Shown here: piece by piece, positions 1-11,930 of the stretch
Numbering within the stretch: position 1 is the stretch's first letter
Layout of the letters: the number at the start of each line of letters is the position of its first letter
Origin: Desmodus rotundus
Taxonomy: Eukaryota; Chordata; Mammalia; Chiroptera; Phyllostomidae
DNA: 64,000 nt
Reading direction: 5' to 3'
Assembly (NCBI RefSeq): GCF_022682495.2
Contig: NC_071389.1
Span: 8,485,199 to 8,549,198, forward strand
Program-made: the position numbers and the translations under genes
The notes under the pieces: model-generated
The model's database searches: none
The model's input: only the letters and a program-made list of their open reading frames with translations
What the model was told of the DNA's origin: nothing

Positions 1-1484
1 CCAGGCAGTCTTGAAAAAGAACCAAATAGAACCGTTAAAAACAAAAGCAGAAATATATAGTTGGTAGCATTGTTTTAAAAAATCAGAAGATGGCTTAAAC
101 AATGGACTAAAAAGGTAAAGAGAGAATGTTTTTTAATGGGAAGAGGTATAAGGAAGTTACCCAGAAATGCTGCCGACAGAGAAACCGATAAAGGAGAAAG
201 GAGAGCTTTCTGGTGGGCTACCAGAGCCACTGGCCACATATGGCAATGTACAGTCATGTGAATGAATGAAAACTACAAACTCGGTTCCTGGGTCGCACCT
301 GCCACATTGTAAGTGCTCCCAGCCACAGGTGGCTGGGGCTGGCACGTTGCACAGGGCGGAGACCATACAATGTTGCCCCGGCTGCAGGAAGCTCTGTCGG
401 GCCGCATTAAGTTACAAGACAGGAAGACGGAAAGTCCGGTCCCAGAAAGAAGCAAAGAGAGAATGGAAACGAAGTCACATTTTAAGAGAGAATGCCTGAG
501 AACATCCCAAAAATGAACCCACAGATATAGGAAGCACCATTAGGATCAACCAGAATCCATAAGAAAGAAATCCCCATCCAGCCACATCATAATGAAACAG
601 CAGAACACGGAAGACAAAGAGAAAACCTTAAACGGAGCTAACAAGAGCAATGAGGCTGGCAGCCGCCTTCTCGTCAGCAAAAAAGGCAAAGGGCAGCAGA
701 GCGATATCTCCAAAGCACAAAAAGAAGTAACGGGCGACCAACAACTGTGTGCCCGGCAACAAGCTCCGAGGAACAGCGGGGAAATGGGCTCTTTTCAGAG
801 AAACCAAAGTTGGGAGAGCTTTCAGCAAAGTGCTCTTCATCGGGGGAACTTTTACATCATGCCCGTCATTGTTCTAGAAGGAAGGTCTAAGACACAAGAA
901 GAAACGGGGAGCAAAGAGATCGGTAAATGTGGAAGTAAGTTATCTTTAAATTAGCGGTAAAAATAATCACGAAGACGATCTCTAAATGGTGGGGTTTTAA
1001 AAGGACAGAACTAAATACTGGCTGGCCATGGAAGGGTGTAAGTCATGGTAGGGAAGAGGGGTCAGAATTGACGTGTCTGATGCTCTTACCATTTGAGAGA
1101 GCGCACCAAGAGGTTGGTCAATGCAGAGTTTTGTTAAGTTAAACACGCAGGAAGCGTTTTCAAGGGTAACCAGTAACGAGTGGTTCTGGGACCTCCACCC
1201 GCATCGGAATCGCACGAAGGGCTGGTTAAAACGCAGACTGCTGCCGGGCCCAGCCCTCAGAGTGTCTGGTCCAGGAAAAGGGGGCAGGCTCCCAGAATGT
1301 TCATTTCTAACAATTCCCAGGTATCGCTGAGGCTGCTGGCTCAGGGACCACCCTTCCGGGACTACTGAACCCCACACAGAGAAGTAGGGTGCTTAACCTC
1401 CAAACCAACAGCGGGGAGGGGGAAATGAAATGAGAGAACAGACGGACAAAAAAATCTTCCATCCACACCAACTCCGTCCGGTGA

Positions 1485-1800
1485 AAATATCGTTCAGGCT
1501 ACACACGTAATTTAAGATTGTCTAGTGGCCGTATTAGAAAGTAAAAGAAACAAGTGAAATGCGTTTTTATAATACATTTTATTTAACCCAATATACCCAA
1601 ACTAGTGTTATTTTAACGTGATCAATTGAAAAACTATTGATGAGGTAGCTACGTGATTTGTACAAAGTCTTCAGAAGCCAGGGGGTGTTTTAGATCGTCG
1701 GTACTTGTGACCGTGGACTAGCCACATTACCAGGGCTCAGTAGCCACACGTGGCGTGTAGCTACTGTTCTGTTCTCGCCTGGAAGTGACGTGAGCTGCGG
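1485..1800. repeat. Old interspersed repeat, hAT/MER3-like
   Basis: The stretch has the phrases 'tctagtggccgtattagaaagtaaaagaaacaagtgaaat', 'attttatttaacccaatata' and 'agtagccacacgtggc', typical of an old, widespread mammalian repeat in which 'agccacatgtggct' recurs at the end. I assign it only loosely to the hAT-Charlie group. It is clearly diverged and has no coding potential. Confidence 0.4.
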
Positions 1801-4065
1801 AGGCCACAGGCCCCACCCAGCCATCGCGTGCCCACCATACACCAGCTGCCAGGCAGAGCCTTTTGCGTACTTCATACATCACCTCACTGAGTCCTCACGC
1901 AGGCCTGTGAGATTAGACATAACTATTACCCCACAGATACAGAAAGCGAGGCCGAGATCATGTAAAACGCTTCCCCAGCCCCGGTCTCTCCTGTTCCCAC
2001 ACTAACACAACTGCTTCTGTGGGCCCAGTCTGGGGAAACCTCAGTAACTAACTAGTAACATGCTGTGGTGCCCGCATGCCTGTGCTTGGGGGTGGGTGAG
2101 AGAATGCAGAGTCTCTCCATCCAAACTCTCCCCACCGGCTCCCCCGCGTTCAGAAGGACCCAGAGTGGCTGCCGGTTGGTGGCCCCTCCTGTGGCTCTGC
2201 CAAGGCCCAGACGGTCCCTCTAAACATGAGTGATTCCCGCTCTCAGGGCTGAGACAGGGGGAAATAAAAGCCAGGACTGATGGAGTCCCGGACATTAAAT
2301 CTGGATCCATAATGCCAGCGTTTGGAAATTGCCTTTAATTCAAACGCTCCCTGTCCTCAGTCCTTCTGCAGCATCTTCTCCTTGGAGCTCAGTCCCGGGG
2401 GCCGGGCCGAGGGAGGTGGGTTGCTGACGAGCTGTCTTTTCTCAGCAACCCAAATGTGTGGTTTGCTCACGCGCCCTCCGCTCGGCCTCCGGCACTCCTG
2501 GAGCCTGAGCCCGTAAGTAACGTGAATTGCAAAGCCAGCTCCCCCGGCACAGAACCACCCACTCACCCTCCCAAACACAGTCCCGCTCAGGAAAACACGC
2601 TCACAGGAAGTCCGTTCTTGTTTTTGGTTTTTGGTTTTTTGTTTGGTCTGTCCACTGATCTACAATTCCTTCTCCACCTTCCACCCACCCTCTCCTCCTT
2701 CCTGTTTATCTTTGTGTATCTGTTGTTTCGGGGCACGCTTTCTCTCCTGAAGGCTCGCTCACCCCGTGAGCCTCTCTTCTCTCCTCTCTAGGAAGTTCTC
2801 TCTCTTCCTCTCCCTCTCTTCCTCTCCCTCTCTCCCCCTCTCTCTGTCTCTGACTCCTGCTGCCCATCTGCTCCCATCTTGCCCCTTCCCAGGCCTCCTT
2901 ATCTCCCTTACTTGGGGAGACATTGCCAAACACTGCAGACATACCCCGCCGCCCACCTTGGCACAGAACACACAGACCCACCCCTCACTTCACAGACAGC
3001 CCCGCCCCTCCCACCCAGACCAGGCGGGAGCCGGGCTGGGACAGAGAGTTCCTGCCCACACAAGGCACAGGACTGGTTCCCTCCCAAAGCACCTGAGCTG
3101 AGCTCCAGCTGCATTTCAATGCAGTGGACCGAGGCAATGCAGCTGCATTCCAGATGTGGCCACAAAAGTGCCCAAGAGAGGGGCCCTCCATTACCCATGA
3201 CAGCCACCCTCGGGTGAGTGCCCAGGACGGCTTCACATGCACAGTTTATAGTAGTTATGTTAATCTGGGAGGTATATTATTACACCCATTTTATAGACAG
3301 GAAAAGTGAGGCTTCGAGCAGTAAAGAAATTTGCCGAAAGCCTAGGTCTATCCAACTTCCAAGCCTGGTCCCTTCCCACAGGCCTGATCCGAACGGAGAA
3401 CAGGGGCTGTGTCTTGGAATTTGGGGTAGCCAGATTTGGCCACACGTCATCTGTCACCATGTCACAGAGAGAAGACTCAGTTACCGGACTGGGACCAGCT
3501 CTCTCCAATCCAGGGAGAGCACCTCTTTGTGTGCCCACAGTCCACACCTGTAGGACCCGATCAGGAACACTTCCCTGCAAGCCAAGCCTGTCCTTGGGAG
3601 CCTGACGCCAGCAGGAGGGGGACACCTAGGCTGGGCCTCTGTGCCCCGAGGGGCATCTCTCTCACCAGGAAGAACCTGGAGCCCCCAGGAGGGGTACAGA
3701 GGCAGCTTCAGTTTCTACATTCCCGGGCGCCACGGCAGCGTGTATTTGCAGGCCCGTGACCTGCTCAGACCTGTTACCTGCCCTCTCTCCAAGCCTTCCG
3801 CCCTCCTGAGTAGAGAAATGTAGTGACGTTGCAGTAACCTCCCAACCCCCACCCTCCTGGCAGAGACGAGACCCATCTGTCACCCACTGCCACTCAGTGG
3901 CACAGGTGGCAGGGAGCAGCATCGTGTGAGCTTTACAGAGGTGGAAACTGAGGCCCATCCAGAGTTAGTGTGCTCTGCCCGGTGCCTTGCTGGGCCGTAG
4001 GTGGCATCTTCCAGGCCAGGCTGCTGTGGGGTCTGAGGGGCTTTGGCTGGGCAGCTAGAGGCCCC

Positions 4066-4106
4066 AGGTGCTGGGGAGAAAGGTGCTGGGGAGAAAGGTT
4101 CTGGGG
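4066..4106. repeat. Short tandem repeat, 15-bp unit x ~3
   Basis: The unit gctggggagaaaggt occurs nearly perfectly three times in a row (the last copy begins with t instead of g). It translates to a CWGER-type repeat on the + strand, but nothing suggests it is coding. It lies deep in the KAZN intron. Confidence 0.7.
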
Positions 4107-4630
4107 GAGCATTTTGGGAATGAGAGAGCAGTGTGTGGTCCCTGAGCTGAGGCCGTCTTTTCCAGGGTCGTTCAAGGAGTTTAAACAGTGAGAGGTAAAG
4201 AAACGGGGAAAGGGCTTTATAGTTTGAAAAAGTGAGATTTCCAGGCTGTGGTTTTGGTTTTTTGTTTTGTTTTGTTTTTCAATTTCCACAGTAATGTAGT
4301 CGATGCAGAAAACTTGGGAAACAGAAAAGCGTGCCTACACCAGCAATGTCAAACACTCACACACATGCACACACACACTCTCGCACAATCACCCATCATC
4401 CCTTTCCAGAGATAAAGACTCTCACATGTACCCGTCTAGTATTTTATGTACACGCATAGACTGACACACACATCCATGCACGCATGTACACGGCTGCAAT
4501 CATACAGGCTGCCTCCCATACCACGTGTACGGTACGGTTGGCAGAACGTGGTACCTGCTGCCTTGCACTGTGCTTTTTCACTCAGCGATGGAATGTGACC
4601 ACTTTCCCGTGTCAAAAATATTCCCCTGTG

Positions 4631-4840
4631 CCCTGGCTGGGTGGCTCCGTTGGTTGCAGTGCCGTCCCCAAAGGTTGTGGGTTTGATTCCTGGTCGGGGC
4701 ACTTACCTGGGTTGCAGGCTCAACCCTGGTCAGGGTGCGTACGGGAGGCAACCAATCGATGCTTCTCTCTCCCATTGGTGTTTCTCTTTCTCTCTCTCTC
4801 AAATCAATAAACATCCTTGGGTGAGGCTTAATTTTTTTTT
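4631..4840 (+). mobile_element. Ves SINE (bat tRNA-derived), copy 1
   Basis: It starts ccctggctgggtggctcc, has a box-B-like core ggtttgattcc near 4680, then the bat-specific middle part and a CT-rich 3' part, ending in aaatcaataaa and an A/T-rich tail. Flanks read tattcccctgtg on the left and aattctcctgtgg on the right, a plausible diverged target-site duplication. It interrupts older L1-like DNA. About 200 bp is full length for this family. Confidence 0.9.
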
Positions 4841-6067
4841 TAATTCTCCTGTGGCAGATTTCTTAACTGCACTTATTCCAATATATGAATGGACCATCAT
4901 TCACTCAGATAAAGTCCCATCAATAAACATTTGTACTGCTTCCTACTTTTTAACTTTCCCCGTTTTTCTTACGAATGTATGCATGTGCATTATGAAACTC
5001 TGAGAATACGCAAAGGCAAGAGGAAAACAACCCTTCTTCCTGGATCCCCACTCCGTAATTGCTAACATCCGTATGTACTTCATATGCGTCGTGTCAGCTG
5101 TGTGACCCGTTTGACAGAGGAGGATGTTTTTACATCATTCCAATCCACACACACCGCCCTGATAGGGACTTTCTCACCAGGCTCATTTGTTAATACTCGC
5201 TGTTTACTCATGGTCCTGAGTGTGTCGGTCGGGGTTTCGATAATCCTGCCGTATTTAGACAAGGGATTCTTCTCCCCCCTGGCTGACTCTATGCCAACCT
5301 GAACTTGGCATGTTCATCAGATGCTGATGTAGCCGAGCAGGGGCTGGGGAACAGGGGTGGAATGTGCTGGTGGAAGTGCATTTCGTCTGGGAGGGCCACT
5401 CCAGAAATGGGCTCCAGTGTGTTGAGGAACAGAGCCGGGCTCCTCTGTCCTAAGAAAACAGACCGCACAGCTGCCCAGAGGTGATTCCTGCGGCATTGTT
5501 TGCCGCAGTGAGGAGTGGGGAAGGGCCCTTGTCCATCAGCCCAGGCCGGTGAAATACAGGACGGGGTGTCCGTTCCACGAGTGCCGGCCGCGCGGTCGGA
5601 AGATGGTCCAGGTCCCTCCTGAGAGGGGAGGATGCCCCGGATTGTACACAAGAACAGTGCGTTACAAAACGGGCCCCGTGACGCGTGGGCCTGGGCCTGG
5701 GTGAAGCCTGGGTGTGGGTGTACCTCACAGTCTACTTAGCTAACTACTAGCAGCTGCTGTCTCTGAATGTGTGGGGTTTGGAGCGATTTTCCCTTTCTGA
5801 TTTATTTTTATTCTTTTCTGGATTAAGTTTTTAAAATTCGTATCTCTGGGGTGCGGGCATAGATTTCTCTGGTAATGGGGGAGGGGTGGCAAAACAAGAC
5901 AAAAGCCATTTGATTTTTAAAAGAAGAAATTCGTGGAGAGAAGACATCCCTGCCCCCTCCTGCATCCGGGAACGCAGACTCCAGGGTGCAGCCTGTCCGG
6001 CCCCGCCCTCTGCAGCCCCGGCCAGGTCCCCGCACCCAGCTTTGCCCTGTGCGCTTCTGTGTTGCAG

Positions 6068-6273
6068 ACTCGGACAGCCAGTGCAGCCCCACGAGGCAGA
6101 GCCTCAGCCTGTCGGAGGGCGAGGAGCAGGTGGACCGGCTGCAGCAGGTGGAGCTGGTCCGGACCACCCCCATGTCCCACTGGAAGGCGGGCACGGTGCA
6201 GGCCTGGCTGGAGGTGGTCATGGCCATGCCCATGTACGGCAAGGCCTGTGCGGAGAACGTGAAGAGTGGGAAG
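6068..6273 (+). CDS. KAZN: KAZN coding exon: pre-SAM linker and N-terminal half of SAM1
   Basis: The acceptor is ...tgtgttgcag at 6067 and the donor is aag/gtaagc at 6274. The exon begins with the last two bases of an Asp codon. The readable protein runs from a Ser-rich acidic linker (SDSQCSPTRQSLSLSEGEEQ) through LVRTTPMSHWKAG to the first helices of SAM1 (TVQAWLEVVMAMPMYGKAC, then ENVKSGK). This block is distinctive for long kazrin and resembles liprin-alpha SAM1. SAM domains of this type mediate protein-protein contacts. The length of 206 nt matches the phase of the next exon. The longer open frame seen from 5986 is intron read-through at its 5' end. Confidence 0.95.
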
Positions 6274-6802
6274 GTAAGCTCCCCCAGGGCCCCCGTGGGA
6301 ACGTCCGCCCAGCCCTCCTATGAGCTTTGCCAACCCTGAGCTGGTCTGCCCCCCACCCCACCCCCGACTCCCACCCTCAGGGTTAGGAGGAGGAGATGTA
6401 ACCCAGGAACCGGCTGACCTAGGCTCAGGCACCAGTGTTCCCAATAAATCATCACATCTCCCTAACAAGGTGCAGAGCCCTCTGAGCCTCCGCCTCCTCA
6501 CCTTTCACGTGGGACTGGCCTTCCTTACCTGGCTGAAGGAGGGCAGGACTCCACGGGAGGGCTCTTTCGGTCTGGATGGAGATCCTCCCACCTCCTGGAG
6601 CCCTGGCCCAAGCTGGGCAGCAGGGACGCCCCAGGTGCTCTGCCCTGACCCCCTGGAAGGTGGGCCGGGAGACAGGGTAGGCAGCCGCAGCCAGCAGACC
6701 CCTCTGGGGCTCAACTCCAGCACACAGGGGTCCTGAATGGCTTTAGGCGCCCACCCCAAACCTCCCTTTGGGGCACTCAGTCCCTACCTTTCCGGGGAGC
6801 AG
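6274..6802 (+). other. KAZN: KAZN intron, 529 bp
   Basis: GT at 6274-6275 and AG at 6801-6802. It is GC-rich with no repeat that I recognise. The last bases before the acceptor (ttccggggagcag) are a weak pyrimidine tract for a constitutive exon. Confidence 0.9.
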
Positions 6803-6921
6803 ATGCTGCTGAGTCTGAGCGACGAGGACCTGGAGCTGGGCCTGGGCGTGTGCACCTCGCTGCACCGGCGCAAGCTGCGGCTGGCCATCGAGGACTACCG
6901 CGATGCCGAGGCGGGCCGGAG
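6803..6921 (+). CDS. KAZN: KAZN coding exon: C-terminal half of SAM1
   Basis: The acceptor is gagcag at 6802 and the donor is ag/gtgagc at 6922. The 119 nt encode MLLSLSDEDLELGLGVC, then TSLHRRKLRLAIEDYRD and AEAGR, with the last codon split (ag + c = Ser, completed by the next exon). This is the helix 3 to helix 5 portion of SAM1, and the preceding exon supplies helices 1-2. The LSDEDL...LGLG and HRRKLRLAI motifs match liprin/kazrin SAM domains. Codons are very GC-rich at third positions, unlike the flanking introns. Confidence 0.95.
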
Positions 6922-9900
6922 GTGAGCCCGCGCTCTGGGGCTCCCCGGGAGAGGGACAGAAGTCCCCCCAAGGCCTCCAATCACACAGGTGGGGTGAAGG
7001 GGTGCTGTGGGCTGGGCCAGATATGGCTAAAACGGTCCCAAACACCACTGGCCAGGAGGCCCAGGCACAGCCAAGTCCCCGCCATGGAAAGATGGAGAAC
7101 AGGGAGAAAGTGAGGCCCACAATGCCCTGTGATCCCCCCAGTGCAGGAGTCGGAGAGGCCCCACGCACCCCCAGAAGTCCTGTGTCTCCGAGGGTGGGCC
7201 AGCCCCAGTGGCTCTGGGAATTTGGCCACAGTGTCTGGTCTGCCTGCTTCCAACTCAAACCCCAGCACCAATGATTCCAGGAGGAGGAAGACAGCATAGG
7301 CAGGGAGGGGCAGAATGGGACAGAGCAGGGACGGGGCCCAGCAGGGCCGGGGGCAGGGGTGGGGAGGCTTCAGGAAGCACACCAGGGAATGGCCAGGTCT
7401 CTCCCATCCCCCCACCCCGTCTATCTCCTGGGGAGCTCATTCACCAGGCAGGTCCAGGGAAAAGGGAGGGACCCCCACCCCACACACACACTCAAGTGTG
7501 TGCAGAGGGGGAGGAAGGAACAAGCCGGTGGATCTGACACTTTTGTTGTGCATAATTATCTCCTTCGCTGGTTTCCCCATCATTCGTGTGCAGTTAATTA
7601 ATCAAACCTGGTGGGGTGTGCTATTATTTGCAGAGGCAGCTTTGTGGATTAAAAAAATAACAGGGGCTGGGGCTGGGAAATCGGGCTGGTTTGCAGGCAG
7701 GAAAACCAAACCCGTGTGCCCAGGAGAGGGCCCTGGATGTCATGCCGAGGTGGCAGGAAATGATGACGTTGGATCAGAAACTCAGGTAGTGACAGAAAGT
7801 GGGCAAAGCCCAAAGGTGCAGGCCCTGTTCGAGAGTCAGGACCCTGCCCGTCCTAGATGACAGGGCTGGAGGTGAGGGACAGAGGAACTGCAACCTGCTG
7901 AGATTGCCCTTCTGAGGGTCCCACCACCCACTCCTAACCAGGGCCTCCCTCGGAATCCCCAGAAGTGCTCACCGTCCTCCGTTCCCCCAGCTGCACCCCC
8001 TCCCGCGCCCTGGTCCCTCTCAGTAAATGCTGCCTGTGCTCATTGAACGGGATGGGGCTGCCCACTCCGCCTGTCAAAGATGTGGGACCTCGGCCCCAGC
8101 TCCCCCGAAACACGGCTGACCCTGAGCACCTCCGGGAGCCAAGGTTCGGTGGGGTGGAGTCATCAGCAGCCACATGTAAACAGATTTTGAAAAATTCAGA
8201 GAGCTGTAAACAGGACTGTTTCCAAGCATTGGGGCCCAGCACTGGACGCCGCGAGGCGTCCTGGAGGAGGAGGGGCTTCAACTGAGGGTGCCCTGCACTC
8301 CCTGCGGAAACCTGGCCTGTCTCTAACTTGCTGTGTGGACTTGTTCTCTCTGGGACTCTTTCTCCCCCTGTGAAGTGAAGGGGGAAATCAGAACAGCGGC
8401 TCTTTAACTTGAGGGGGTCATGGCTCCTTAGAAAAGCTAATAAAAACATTTGACACTTTCGCCAGAAGAAATATACGAAAGTTCACAAATTTACTTGCTG
8501 GCCCACCCGTAGAACTCTAGGGTAAGGACCCCAGGCCATATACAGAACACTTGCTGTGTGACTTGGGGCTTGACAATGCCCTCTCTGGGCCTGTTCCCCT
8601 TATTTCTAAAATACTGGCAATGAAATTCACCAGCACGTGCCAAAGCATCCCCCGTCACTTCACAGGTGTGATTTTACTTGACCCATCAGAACACCAGTGG
8701 GGCCCAGAGAAGTCCTGGGCCCCAGGTCACGCTACAAAGTATCTAACTTTGAAGCCAGTTCCCTGTCCTGTCCCCCATGTCCCCTTTGTGTTAAAACAAC
8801 AGCAACAGCTCCTTCTACTATTATTTATGTAACATGCAGTGTGTCCCAGGTCCTGCGCTGGGGGCCTTCTCTTCTCATTTCCCTGAGGCTAACACAATCG
8901 ACCCCACTTTACAGATGAGGAAACTGAGGCACAGAGGTGCAAGGTCTCAGAGCTAGCACGGCCTCGTGTTTTCTGTGTTGAATAATGACCCAGATGATAT
9001 CGACATCTGTGCCCAAACTCGGATTTCAGGGTCTCATCCAGCCCCAGTTTGGGGAGGGGGCAGTGTCAGATTTCATAAAATGTCTTAAATGACTTGTAAG
9101 GTCATGCCGTTTTATTCAGCTTGGGTGCGCACAGCAGCCCAGACCCGCAGCTGAGGAAGTGTCGCCAAGGGGCACCCCCCAGGGACAACTCTGATGAACA
9201 GAGAGCGTGGTGAAGGGCGGGAGTGCACTGATTGTTGGCATGCGGATGGGCATTGCTTGTTATAAGTGGGCCTCTCCCGAGTAGGTGAGGCCCCCACCCC
9301 GCCCACGGCCTGCTGCACCACCAATGTGCTGAGCAAACCTCTCCTTGGCCCGGGAGAGGAGGTGACTCCGGTCTCCAGCAGCCAGAGTCCCAGCACAGCG
9401 GCATCTGATTCACAGGGCCCTGAGCTCCGACTCCTGCCTGGGACAGAGGACAGTGATGGCTGGGGCTGAGAAGGGTCCCTCTGAAGTGACAAGGCTGGAG
9501 ATAGCCCTGGAGGGGCCGGCAGGGGGTCTGCCTGCATCCCCTGGAGCCAATGCCCCACTCTGTCTTCCAGGCATGGGTAGCTGTTGAGCATTAACTGAGC
9601 CAGGTGGGGCCCAGGTAGGACCCCTGGGCATTCATAGATATGCCATCCCTGGTCCCGCCCTCCAGATGAGCAGCAGTGAACTGGGGTGACAAGCTATAGG
9701 GATGGGACTCCTCAGAGGCTCTGGGCACAGACAGGGTCCTGACCTAGCAGCACAGGGGTGTGAAGGCTCCAGAGAGTGCGGTGTCTGAGCACAGTCCTGT
9801 AGGGGTTCAGGTGCGGTGGGCTGGAGAACAGCCCTACAGACGGGAGACAAGGAGGCCCTGGCCCCTGGGGGCAGTTGCAGTGGTTCTGGGTGACTGAGGG

Positions 9901-10318
9901 GTGGGAGGCGGTGGGGAAGCCAGGAGCCCAGCCCTCTTTCTGCGGTCATTCTTTCCATGAAGTGTCAGCTCTGGGCAGGCACCAGGCTGGCTGTCTCGCA
10001 GAGAAACAACCCCTGCACTGGGATCCATTAATTTTCAAGTTCCATGTGTGACTCTTGCTTAGAAGGAAACTCTCAGAGGCAGAAGGCTCCGGCTGGGGGT
10101 CAGCTTCAGACAGTTCAGGCTCTGCAGGGTGGGAATGGGACCTGCAAGGGCGCTGAGGAGTGAGCCTGGTGGGGCTGGAAGGAAAGGGTACAGGGGGAGG
10201 CAGTGAGGGCAGGAGGGGGCCACCGCCGGAGGGGAGAGCACACCTTGTCAGGCCCCTCCAAGGACTTCCGAATTTACTCCTGCAGAGGAAGTCACGGTCG
10301 AGTGTTCTTGTTTGATTT

Positions 10319-10519
10319 TACAGTCCCACCTCGAACAGTTCGGTTCTCAACCAAGTTGTTCACGGAAAAAAAGACTCAGTTGTTGAGCAAAACTTCCGTT
10401 CTCGACCCGACAACCCTTTCATGCTGAAACCCGGGGAAAAACGATTTGGTTTTCAAACAAATCGCTTCTCGAACGGCCCTCTGGAACAAATTAAGTTTGA
10501 AAGCCAAGGTTCCACTGTA
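10319..10519. mobile_element. Tc1/mariner-type MITE, ~200 bp
   Basis: It begins with TACAGT at 10319 and ends with ACTGTA at 10519, so the ends are mirror images and a TA duplication is built in. Inside, the words gttctcaac, gttctcgac and ttctcgaac recur, as in TIR-rich non-autonomous mariner/Tigger-like elements whose ends read CAGTGGAACC. It has no open frame, so it would depend on a transposase in trans. The exact family is not certain. Confidence 0.6.
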
Positions 10520-10589
10520 TTTAAATCTACCCTCTGTCCTTTTGTCCTCTTTTACTGACTGATATTTTATGAGTTCAATGTTCCCACTA

Positions 10590-11290
10590 CTGGTGTATGA
10601 ACGATACTTCTTTGTTTCATTTTCCGTTGCCGCTCCAGGGTTACAATGCACACACTGCGCGTTCCAGCGTCTTCTTCAAACGACATCAGACAGCCCTGTC
10701 TGTGGCATTAAATGATTCCTTCTCCGGCCTCTGTGCTGTTGTTGTCATTCTTGTGAATAACACACTCCGTTGTACGTTGTCCTCCAGATTAATTCATGTT
10801 TAGCACATTGCAGAGTATCCTTTTTCTTAAAAGGCTGAATAATATTCCTTCGTACGCATTCACCACCTGCCGCTCATCCATTCCTCTGCTGAGGGACCCC
10901 GGGGCGGCCTCCCCCTTGTGGCTGTTGTGAGTAGTGCTGCTGGGAACTCGGGTGGGCAAACCCCTCTTTAAGACCCTACTTTCCGCGGCAGCTGCACCGT
11001 TTTTCCTGCCCGCCACAGCGCAGGAGGGCTCCGACTTCCCCCCATCCCCACACTCCGGTTTTGTGGGGGTTTTGATAGCAGCCACCCTGATGGGTGGGAG
11101 GGGCACTTCACTGGGGCTTTGATTTGGCGTTCCCATGACGATCTGTGACGTGGAGCATCTATCGTGTGCTTCTTCTTGGGTAGCCTTGCTCTCCTGCAGA
11201 GAAATGCCCGGTGAAGCCACGAGCCCGTTTCTGAATGGGGTCATCTTTCTGTTGCTCAGTATTAGGAGTTCTTTTGATTCTTTGGTGAGT
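10590..11290 (-). mobile_element. Old L1 remnant, antisense
   Basis: On the + strand the text includes 'ggctgaataatattcctt', a target-site-like 'attcaccacctgccgctcatccattcc', 'gttgtgagtagtgctgctggga' and 'ttgatagcagccaccctgatgggtg', the antisense of an L1 3' portion. It is heavily diverged and without reading frames. The borders are approximate. Confidence 0.5.
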
Positions 11291-11439
11291 CCAAATTGCC
11301 ACAGGTGTATTATTTTCTTTCCTCTTAAAGAAATTCCTTTAACCTTTCTTGGAGTCCATTCCTCTGAGGATGAATTCTTTCAATTTTGCTGGTTTCAAAA
11401 AAAAAAGTCCTTGTTTCCACCCTCGTGTTTGTAAGACTT

Positions 11440-11930
11440 ATTATTTTACAGAAATTTTAGATCCAGAGCAACATTGGAGTAAAGGTACAGAGATTTCCCA
11501 TGAACCCCCTGCTTCTCCACATGCACAGCTTTCCCATCCCCCACTAGATGGGACATTTGTTACCACGGAACCTGCGCTGACACATCATCATCACCACCGG
11601 AGTCCATAGCTGGCATGAGGGCTTGCTCTGGCATTGGTGCTGTGCGTTCTGCGGGCTCGGACAGACCCACGGCAGTGTTCATCCACCACTACAGTACCAC
11701 GCAGAGCAGTTTCAGCGCCTTGAGACTCCCCCACTGCTCTGCCTGTCCGTCCCTCCCTCTCTCCTCACCCCCGGCAACCACTCATTTTTTCACCGTCTCC
11801 AAGTTTTGCGTTTTCCAGAATGTCATGTATTTGGAATCCTACAGTATGTCGTCTTTTCAGAGTGGCTTCTCTCACTTAGTGATGTGCATTTGAGGTTCCT
11901 CCACAGGAGCATTTTAAGCTCTGCTCCTTA
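11440..11930 (-). mobile_element. Old L1 remnant, antisense
   Basis: The phrases 'ggcaaccactcattttttcaccgtctcc', 'ttttccagaatgtcatgtatttggaatc' and 'ggcttctctcacttagtgatgtgcatttgaggttcctcc' belong to an old L1 3' region read in antisense. Related text occurs at about 34.2-34.8, 50.8-51.0, 52.5-53.0 and 56.9-57.2 kb in this window. There is no coding potential. Confidence 0.55.

Larger units (their letters stand above)
1..6067 (+). other. KAZN: KAZN intron (3' portion), no exon seen
   Basis: This is the end of the intron that precedes the first visible exon. None of the open frames here resembles kazrin coiled-coil sequence or any other protein I recognise. It contains an old hAT-like repeat near 1490-1800, a CT-rich stretch at 2690-2880, short palindromes at 3109-3149, a three-unit 15-bp tandem repeat at 4066-4106, old L1-like DNA at about 4285-5000 split by a Ves SINE, and a weakly GC-rich part from 5300 to 5700. 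The polypyrimidine stretch ending at 6067 is the 3' splice site of the next exon. Confidence 0.75.

Noticed and set aside
5917..6501. 194-codon open frame on the - strand
   Set aside because: It lies opposite the GC-rich KAZN SAM1 exon and its flanking introns; it is a shadow frame with no recognisable protein content.
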